From the NCBI GenBank assembly GCA_965153355.1, contig OZ231127.1:29636001-29700000 (forward strand): a stretch of 64,000 nt of DNA, read 5' to 3'. The notes below the pieces were generated by a model, which saw only the letters and a program-made list of their open reading frames with translations, was not told where the DNA came from and did no database searches. This stretch comes from Flaccisagitta enflata (Eukaryota; Chaetognatha; Sagittoidea; Aphragmophora). The position numbers and the translations under genes were made by a program. This document shows, one piece after another, positions 57,649 to 64,000 of this stretch. Position 1 is the stretch's first letter. Each line of letters begins with the position of its first letter.

Positions 57649-58641
57649 TCATCCGCGTGTGTATGTGTGTTTTTGAAAAGCGCGATGCGTGCACTTTCCC
57701 TGGCACGAGGCAACCCCGCGGGATATCCTCGAGAGCCAAGTTTTTGCCACCGTCGGGGTTGTCACTGCCGTAGCCAGTATGTGCGCGGGAAAAGGATCCG
57801 ACGCAATTTGCTTTTCCGGCCATTCCGCCTCATCTTTCCACAAAAATTCCGGTCCACCCTGGAAACGTCGCCATTTTGGGTCACGCGCCAAAAGACCATG
57901 GGTACAGTCGTCGGCCGGGTTCTCCCCCGATGGCACCCATCTCCACTCGGACACGCTCGTCAACGCCTGTATTTCTGAAATGCGATTGGAAAAGTAAACT
58001 TTAAACCGAGTAACTGTATCATTCAACTGCTTGATAACACATTCAGAATCAGTCCACATGATGATACTGTCGTAACTCCCTGTTTCTTTCTCCACAGATG
58101 CTCTCATCCTTGCTGCCAGTCTCGCGGCCTGCAACTCGAGCCTCGGCATTGAATCATGGTGTCCAGCCTCAGCGTCCTTTACCGGCACCACGTGCGCTTT
58201 CGAACATACGATCGCTACGTGGATTTTCCCATCCGGCGTCTTCCGGCGCACATATATCACGACGCCGTATCCCTTGCTGCTCGCATCGCTAAACACCATC
58301 AACTGTTTCTCGCCATCCTGGGTTTCCAGCGTCGCGGTCCATCGTTCGATTTCAAAATTTTTGAGGAAGTCAAAGTCCCTTTGCCACGCAGCGAATGCTT
58401 CCAACAGCGCTTCTTCAATGTTTTTCTCGTCCCATCCGATCGCTGTCTTCATCACCTGCTGTAGGATGAATCTTGCCCAAATCACGAAAGGGTCCAAGAA
58501 ACTAAGAGGGTCGAAAAATGACGCTATCACTTGTAGCATCTGACGCTTCGTCTCCACTTTCATTTCCGCCTTTTCTTTCTCTGGGGCATAAGAGAATTTG
58601 TCCGCTAGAGAAGTAGCGCATCCCCAACACTTTTCCCACAT
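57649..58641 (-). CDS. BEL/Pao Pol, RT connection and RNase H part
   Basis: Contains TKRQMLQVIASFFDPLSFL (the Pao connection motif), then RNase H with FSDASSKGYGVVIYV, MPRLELQAARLAARM and MWTDSECVIKQL, and WVPSGENPADDCTHG. It is joined to the previous frame by one indel. Past about 57,740 it runs into CA-rich sequence and stops. The RNase H catalytic Asp/Glu residues are present by eye. Confidence 0.88.
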   Translation of the reverse strand: MWEKCWGCATSLADKFSYAPEKEKAEMKVETKRQMLQVIASFFDPLSFLDPFVIWARFILQQVMKTAIGWDEKNIEEALLEAFAAWQRDFDFLKNFEIERWTATLETQDGEKQLMVFSDASSKGYGVVIYVRRKTPDGKIHVAIVCSKAHVVPVKDAEAGHHDSMPRLELQAARLAARMRASVEKETGSYDSIIMWTDSECVIKQLNDTVTRFKVYFSNRISEIQALTSVSEWRWVPSGENPADDCTHGLLARDPKWRRFQGGPEFLWKDEAEWPEKQIASDPFPAHILATAVTTPTVAKTWLSRISRGVASCQGKCTHRAFQKHTYTRG

Positions 58642-60238
58642 CTCCTCCAGGAGCTGCCGCCTTCTGAAAGTCTTTTATTTCCGGCGCCGGATCATCCTCC
58701 TCCAGCACTTCCGGCCTCGAAGAGCGCCACTTGCAGAGAGTGAAGCCGCCATCTTTCATCGCCGCGGTGATCGCAATCCGGAAGTCGCGCGCTATCTTCG
58801 TATTGCGCAGAGACTTCAACAGATCGTCGACGTACAGGTTGCGGTTTGACGCCTCCACCACGAGAGGACCGTACTCTCTCGCCCTCTGATTGATGTGGTA
58901 CCGTTGCGTGAAGATCGCGACGAAGTTGGAACTTTTGGCGCCGAACACGTGACCCAAGAATCCATTCAGTTCCGCTTCGTCCATCTCCTCCGTCGGAAAC
59001 CACCAGTACGTGAAAGCGCCTTCATCTTCCTCTGCAATATAGATTTCATGGAAAAAATCTTTAATATCAGCGCCCACTGCGACCTCACCCCCGTCACGGA
59101 AACGCATCAACACACCACGAATATCACACGCCAATTGGGGACCGTCTAATAAACAATCATTCAGACACACACCCCCCACAGACGCCCGACAATCATGACA
59201 GATACGAACTTGACCAGGTTTCCCTGGCTTATCTGTGACGTGGATGGGAATTGTCCATTTTGGCCTGTCCGGGGGCGTCGCTGCGTGCTTCTTTGGGTCG
59301 AGCTTCACGACCCTGCCCTTTGCTTCGAACTGACGCATTGTTTCAAACGTGACTCTGCGCCTTTCCGGATCCTTTCGCATTTGTCGTGCCGTCCTCCACA
59401 GACGGTCCAACGCCATGCCGCTCGAATCCACTTTGTTGATCCTTTCCGCCGTCGCTTTCCTTCCGCGTTTATGGGGCAGGCTCACTCGGTACCTTTCCAC
59501 TGCTTTGTCCCATACAATTGATTCTTCAAGTTGCTTCAGAGCAAACTTATCTTCCAACGACATTGTCTCATCATCGTGTTTTGCCCTTTCAAACTCGCTC
59601 GCAAAGCATTTTTTCATTTCTGCATCTGTATTGGATGTGTAACTCTGAAAGGAAACATGGTTGCAAACAAAACAATGCGATTCAATGTTCTTCTTGGGGC
59701 CTATTAGACAATAGCCGAATCCCGTCTCCAACGCCACCGGAAGTGACGCATCGCCAATGCGTCTCTCGCCAGAGCTCCACACTCGGGCGTGTTCCGCGCC
59801 GATGATCACTCCTATTTGGTATTCGGCGTCGTCCTCTTCCGGAAAAGCGGGAAACTCGATGTCACTCAGATGTTCAATCCCCTCCACATCCGTGATTCTG
59901 GGGGGTCTATCACCCTCTGTGGCTATTATTTCCCCAAAAATCGCGTTGCTTAGTTTCAATTCGAATCCATTTGTCCCCTTCACTGATACATCCGCCACCT
60001 TTCTCACACCTTCTACAGTTTTATCCAAAGTCGTCACTTTCATATTCACGTCTCTTCCTTTTATGCCCAAGCGTGAACATATTGACTCCGACACAACATT
60101 TCGATTCGCGCCTCCGTCGAGGAGGGCATAAGTGCCAACTTCCTCCCCATTTTCTCCCACTATATACAATGGTACGATAAGCCGCCATGCTCCATCATCA
60201 CCTCCGACTTTGAAGACAGAGTTCGTTTTAGATACGGC
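58502..60238 (-). CDS. BEL/Pao Pol, protease and reverse transcriptase part
   Basis: In frame with gag after the UGA. An A17/DUF1758-type aspartic protease (YALLDGGANRNVVSE) comes first, then the RT fingers and palm (RICHDCRASVGGVCLNDCLL, ADIKDFFHEI), then NLYVDDLLKSL with the catalytic YVDD. The sequence leaves this frame at about 58,605–58,625, where the RT connection continues in another frame (ORF 57,649–58,641). The tail to 58,502 is therefore out-of-frame sequence. Role: polyprotein processing and cDNA synthesis. Confidence 0.9.
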   Translation of the reverse strand, partial: AVSKTNSVFKVGGDDGAWRLIVPLYIVGENGEEVGTYALLDGGANRNVVSESICSRLGIKGRDVNMKVTTLDKTVEGVRKVADVSVKGTNGFELKLSNAIFGEIIATEGDRPPRITDVEGIEHLSDIEFPAFPEEDDAEYQIGVIIGAEHARVWSSGERRIGDASLPVALETGFGYCLIGPKKNIESHCFVCNHVSFQSYTSNTDAEMKKCFASEFERAKHDDETMSLEDKFALKQLEESIVWDKAVERYRVSLPHKRGRKATAERINKVDSSGMALDRLWRTARQMRKDPERRRVTFETMRQFEAKGRVVKLDPKKHAATPPDRPKWTIPIHVTDKPGKPGQVRICHDCRASVGGVCLNDCLLDGPQLACDIRGVLMRFRDGGEVAVGADIKDFFHEIYIAEEDEGAFTYWWFPTEEMDEAELNGFLGHVFGAKSSNFVAIFTQRYHINQRAREYGPLVVEASNRNLYVDDLLKSLRNTKIARDFRIAITAAMKDGGFTLCKWRSSRPEVLEEDDPAPEIKDFQKAAAPGGDVGKVLGMRYFSSGQILLCPRERKGGNESGDEASDATSDSVIFRPS

Positions 60239-60244
60239 TAGTCA
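60239..60244 (-). promoter_or_regulatory. Likely stop-codon readthrough site between gag and pol
   Basis: The gag stop is TGA followed directly by CTAG. The protease frame continues in phase 0 with no stop and no better start before LDGGANRN. UGA followed by CUA (or CUAG) is a known leaky-stop context in animal viruses and in mammalian readthrough genes. Confidence 0.6.
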
Positions 60245-62899
60245 TGCATTTCCACCTCCTCCTCCTCCTCCTCCTCCTCCTCCTCCTCCATTGGTTCCCG
60301 CCGGGGTAGGCGGGGCACCCGAGGATTCGTCTGGGTGGAGCAGGGTGTGATGGCCTATGCCGCAAATGGCGCACATTTCCGTCGACTTGCAATTTCTCGC
60401 CATATGCCCAGTCTCAAGGCACAGATAGCATATACGAGTGTTTATGCAAAATTTCCTTCTATCCGCGCTGGACAGGCCTTTGAAAATGTCGCACGCTGGG
60501 ATGCGATGTTGGCCTCCACATCGTTCACAGCTTCCGGCCGTCGGTGCTGCAGCCGTTGTGGTGGCCGCTGTCGCGTTTGCCGTCGGTTTGCTGCCGCTTT
60601 TCGCCGGGGCTATCGCCGTTGTCGCTGCCACCTTGGCCGCCCCCACAGGCTTGCTGTTCTGCGCCTGACTCGAGTTTTTGTAGCATAATTCAGCGATTGT
60701 ATGCTCGGTGTCAAGGAATTCGAGAAACGTTTCAAAGCCCAGCGTTTCCCCATCTGACATCATGTTTTTTACCACTCTCTTTGACCATTTCGCTGTCAGG
60801 TGTGGAATCTTTTTTGAGAGGATTGATTCGATGATCATCTTATTCTCGAATTCTCCTCCTCTGCCGGTGCTTTTTGCCAACGTGTAGATGCTCTGCAGCT
60901 TACAATAGAACATCAGTAAGCCACCATGGTCCTTTTCGCCAACTTGCTTTCCTTGCAACAACTCCTCGAGCATTTCCATCGCCGATTCCTTTCTTAGACC
61001 GAATTTTTTGTTCAGTTTCTCAATTGCCGCTTTCACCGCTTTTCCCACGTCCATTTTCTCGAGGGTTTCGGCCTCTATCAACTGGAAAGCTGCGCCCTCG
61101 AAGTGATGCTGGAACTCGTTCAATTTGGCTTTTTCCGACAGACCGACTATCTCCAAGGCCGTTTCAAATTTCAGCATGTGTTTGGCAAAGCTCATTCCTT
61201 TGCCCACTCCCGCAAACTTCTTCCCCGGGCGAGCTTCTTTCAGTTGAGCCATCGCAAGCATCTGAATTTGGATTCGTACAAACTCCTCCTGATTTGCACT
61301 TCCGGCGCAACTCGGTGTGGTCGGCGTCTTTGGCGCCTCTTCTTCCTCCTCCTCCTCCTCATCGCGCTCCTCCAAGCCTTCCTCCACCTGCTGCGCCGAG
61401 TTGTGCAATTCTTGTAGCCTTGCCATGAGCTCCATCGTTTCCTTCTCAATTTTCTCTTTCCTCTCTCTTAGGTGTCTCACATCCTTTTTTTCCTTTTCCT
61501 GTTTGAATTCTCTTGGTGGCAATTTTTGAATCGCTGGTTTGTTCACCTTTTTGGGTCTTGCCGACGGAACGATTGGCTTCTTAACCGCCTTCGCTGGAGG
61601 AACGATGGGTTTAGTGATTCCTTTTGGCGTCAGTTGAATCTTATCGAGGTCGAGTTTCAATGCCACTTTCTTTTCTCCCTTTCTCTGTTGTGGCATTTTT
61701 CCTCTCACGGGCGTCGTCGGGACGGAGCCGCTGGCGTTGTTTTTTGCCCAGCTCTCCACCGCGGCGCTGGGATTCAAGTCTCTCTCTTCGCCCCCGTTGA
61801 CGGACTGCTCGAGCCTCCTCATCGCATCTCTGGTGCCCGAAGCCTCATCGTCGTCGCTGATCGCTTGTTGTTGTTCTCGATGGATCCGTTCGATCCCTTT
61901 TACTTTGATTTGGTGAAGTTTTTCATTTTGCTCTCTCTGTCTTCTTATCTCCTCTACCTTTCTCAACGCTTCCGCCTCGTCTGCTTCACTCTGTCTTCTC
62001 TCTGCTTCCATCCGTTCTTTCTCTTTTTTCTGTTCCTCATCTCTGTCTTTCTTCACTTGTATCGACCTCGCTATCGATCCGGCGCTTCTCATTGACGGCG
62101 TCCTTTCGGCCGGCGTCGCGGGTATCACGTGGATCGCCGGATTCCCTGCTGACGCTGCCACCGCTCCTGCCGCATTCACTTGCTGAGGCGTTGATGATCC
62201 TCTAAACATTCCCGCGATCCTACTTATTATGCCTCCTGTCGCCGTTGTTTCCGCGATCTGATTATCGCCGGCGTTATTTTGGCGCTCTTCGGCGCCGTTT
62301 CCTTCCTCCGCCACTTCCGGTTCTTCCGCTTCTCTCTCTTCCTCCTCCGCGTTTGGAGTCTCCTCTTCATTGGGAGCCTCCTCCTCGTTTGGCGCCTCCT
62401 CCTCCTCGCTCTCTGATATGCGCATTGTTTTGTCCATTATGCCGCCTCCTGGTGGTTGTCTCAGTCTCTCGAATCGCGGCGGCGCTGCTCTCTCTGGCGC
62501 CTCTTCCTTTGCGATTGGAGAACCGGCGTCGAACGACACTTCCCTTTCGCCTTCCCCCGTTTCCTCTATGTACAACGGCTTCAGGGATGTGTCTAGTTCC
62601 GCACGGTATGCCGATATATCCACCATCAAGTCATTTGCCGCGTGTTCGGCTGACACATCGTCTATCACACACGCGTTGTATTGTTCTATTTTCTCGTTCA
62701 GGAGTTTTTGAAATTTGTTCGCCGCATCATTCGCTCTTATCAACACGGCCCTTTCTTTGCTGACGGAAGCGACGCTGAACGCCGATTGGACGACAGCGAA
62801 TTCGAGGTACAACTCTCTTCTTACGCTCGAAATGTCGCGCCTCTTCCACACCGGCGGTTCTCCGTCGCCACCCGGGGCCTGTGTGTGATGTGTGCTCAT
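60242..62899 (-). CDS. BEL/Pao Gag
   Basis: The best start is ATG at 62,899 (MSTHHTQAPG), about 885 residues. A charged, partly coiled-coil N-terminal half with glutamate-rich stretches is followed by a DUF1759-like capsid region (MSFAKHMLKFETALEIVGL, FEGAAFQLIEA) and two zinc knuckles, CYLCLETGHMARNC (CCHC) and CAICGIGHHTLLH. It ends in a poly-Gly run encoded by a GGA/GGT tract and a TGA. Role: particle assembly and RNA packaging. Pol follows in the same frame without a new start. Confidence 0.9.
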   Translation of the reverse strand: MSTHHTQAPGGDGEPPVWKRRDISSVRRELYLEFAVVQSAFSVASVSKERAVLIRANDAANKFQKLLNEKIEQYNACVIDDVSAEHAANDLMVDISAYRAELDTSLKPLYIEETGEGEREVSFDAGSPIAKEEAPERAAPPRFERLRQPPGGGIMDKTMRISESEEEEAPNEEEAPNEEETPNAEEEEREAEEPEVAEEGNGAEERQNNAGDNQIAETTATGGIISRIAGMFRGSSTPQQVNAAGAVAASAGNPAIHVIPATPAERTPSMRSAGSIARSIQVKKDRDEEQKKEKERMEAERRQSEADEAEALRKVEEIRRQREQNEKLHQIKVKGIERIHREQQQAISDDDEASGTRDAMRRLEQSVNGGEERDLNPSAAVESWAKNNASGSVPTTPVRGKMPQQRKGEKKVALKLDLDKIQLTPKGITKPIVPPAKAVKKPIVPSARPKKVNKPAIQKLPPREFKQEKEKKDVRHLRERKEKIEKETMELMARLQELHNSAQQVEEGLEERDEEEEEEEEAPKTPTTPSCAGSANQEEFVRIQIQMLAMAQLKEARPGKKFAGVGKGMSFAKHMLKFETALEIVGLSEKAKLNEFQHHFEGAAFQLIEAETLEKMDVGKAVKAAIEKLNKKFGLRKESAMEMLEELLQGKQVGEKDHGGLLMFYCKLQSIYTLAKSTGRGGEFENKMIIESILSKKIPHLTAKWSKRVVKNMMSDGETLGFETFLEFLDTEHTIAELCYKNSSQAQNSKPVGAAKVAATTAIAPAKSGSKPTANATAATTTAAAPTAGSCERCGGQHRIPACDIFKGLSSADRRKFCINTRICYLCLETGHMARNCKSTEMCAICGIGHHTLLHPDESSGAPPTPAGTNGGGGGGGGGGGGGNA

Positions 62900-63434
62900 T
62901 GTGGTGTTAGAAAGACACAAATCTTGATCAATCTCTGGTACCGTTTTTGTACTGTAAAGAACCGCGTAGAATACAGTCTCCAACCGTCAAAGTACCTATG
63001 CGCTGACGTTGACGATGATGAATCGGTCCGGCAGCCGCTGCGTCACGGCCGCGCCAATCCTCTCGATGCCACGTCACGCGCTGCGCCAACGACGTCAACA
63101 CCACGAATCCACTCCAAAGTCAACAAATCTCCATTTGGATAATGTCTTTCGTCGTCGCCATCTCAATATCTTCTATGGTTGAAAGGGGTACAAAAACGCT
63201 GAAATGATAGAAAGGAAAGGAAGAGGGGAAAAGAAGAAAAGAGATTAACCTAACAACCTATCATCCTAAATAACTCAATAACTCAACAACATAAGAACTA
63301 TATAACTAAACAACTAGTTAATCCAATCGACCAACTGACCAACCAACCAAACCGACCAACTAACCAACCAACCAAGTCCATCCAAACTCACCAGGTAAGG
63401 AAACGCACCCCAAGATTGATCAGGAATGAAGAGC

Positions 63435-63576
63435 GAATAACATTACAACTGATAACTAAAGAAAGAAAATCAGCAATAATATAAATTCACAAAATGGGCA
63501 ACAAACAGGGCGAACCAAAGAGAATATGCAATTACAAATAATCACAAAATGGTAAAATCTAACGCGATATTCCACA
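63435..63576 (-). repeat. 5' LTR (visible shared part)
   Basis: On the minus strand it starts TGTGGAATATCGC. It is shared with 53,481–53,623, with small indels. The LTR may extend below 63,435, but the other copy is cut by the gap so the inner boundary cannot be fixed. 63,110–63,434 is leader or LTR with GGTTGGTTGGTTAG-like repeats. Confidence 0.75.
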
Positions 63577-63605
63577 GCAGACAGACAGAAAGACAGACGG
63601 ACAGA

Positions 63606-63960
63606 CAGACAGATAAACACAACAGAAAAACTTTATTGAATCAAATTCTACGGGGGACCAACCGACCGATGGACAGACAAAGCAGGGTGAAGTTGCCTAG
63701 CACGCGACTGAAAAGCCCATGTACTGACAAAAATATGAACATTTCCAATGATTTATCTAATCCTCCTAGAACCTTGAAAGGAAACAAGCTCGGAACCTAT
63801 GTTTATCCTCTGAGACAAGACACAGCTAAAATGAAGTCTGAAAGGGAAGATTCAAGGGCTGATAGGCACGACGCAGAAAGTATGGACTTATGGTAACCTA
63901 TTTTATGCAGAAAAGCAACCTGGAAGGACCAGTCACTTGCAGGTCACTTTATGACAGGTT
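63606..63960 (+). repeat. Direct repeat shared with 30,836–31,195
   Basis: Flanks the BEL/Pao 5' LTR. Also contains a weak hairpin-element end (GAAGTTGCCTAGCACGCGAC). No gene. Confidence 0.9.
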
Positions 63961-64000
63961 TGTGGAAAAGGAATCCGCAACCGCGGACCCTTACGGGTCA

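Larger units (their letters stand above)
53481..63576 (-). mobile_element. BEL/Pao LTR retrotransposon
   Basis: Minus-strand element with direct repeats at both ends (53,481–53,623 and 63,435–63,576), gag, an aspartic protease, a reverse transcriptase with YVDD, RNase H, degraded integrase, a DUF5641-type tail and an extra third ORF. The gag/protease/RT/RNase H/integrase order and the A17-type protease define BEL/Pao. It is much more GC-rich than its surroundings, as expected of a recent insertion. Several frame breaks in pol suggest it is not autonomous now, unless they are sequence errors. Confidence 0.92.

Noticed and set aside
60874-62763. Plus-strand frames up to 207 residues in the gag region
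   Set aside because: Antisense shadows of gag, Ser/Pro/Phe-rich, no start context or homology.
62900-62983. N-terminal extension of gag to 62,983
   Set aside because: Starts at TTG; the first ATG is 62,899 and fits better.
63030-63110. tRNA-like GGCGCAGCGCG segment as tRNA gene or primer-binding site
   Set aside because: No cloverleaf could be drawn and the distance from the LTR boundary is unknown; not called.

Overview
This is eukaryotic, almost certainly metazoan DNA: genes are split by GT–AG introns and microsatellites are very dense. Recognisable products are a TRIM9/67-type E3 ligase, a Roc-COR (Roco) GTPase, two ionotropic-receptor (IR) genes and a BEL/Pao LTR retrotransposon. IRs point to a protostome; an arthropod, perhaps a crustacean, is my inference.

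Layout. (1) Positions 1–30,054 form one giant palindrome: left arm 1–15,635, short spacer 15,636–15,827, right arm 15,828–30,054. Each arm carries the same eight TRIM9-like exons (minus strand on the left, plus on the right). Next to the axis the left arm has a Roco gene and the right arm a badly decayed copy. The outer arms look nearly identical by eye; the inner ~3 kb are strongly diverged. The left end of the window cuts the left arm, so the palindrome may continue. (2) 29.1–33.6 kb is a second, smaller inverted repeat that reuses the outer end of the first. (3) 33.9–37.0 kb is pyrimidine-rich simple sequence with no gene I can support. (4) 37.0–53.1 kb holds two tandem minus-strand IR genes full of small dispersed elements and a nested hAT-like element. 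(5) A 10-N gap at 53,471 separates this from (6) a minus-strand BEL/Pao element, 53,481–63,576. (7) 63.6–64.0 kb repeats sequence seen at 30.8–31.2 kb.

The most unusual signals are: (a) a family of ~100–470 bp dispersed elements that start with a terminal hairpin whose stem changes between copies in a compensated way, with the same stem half repeated near the other end; (b) tandem expansion of exon ends together with their splice donors in most exons of the TRIM9-like gene; (c) the 30-kb palindrome with a decayed centre, either real biology or a fold-back assembly join; (d) a BEL/Pao element in which gag and pol share one frame, split only by UGA in a UGA-CUA-G context, plus a large third ORF of RGG/coiled-coil type; (e) a Roco protein with a HEPN-like motif and a ubiquitin-like C-terminus.

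All identity statements are by eye; no alignment or search was run.
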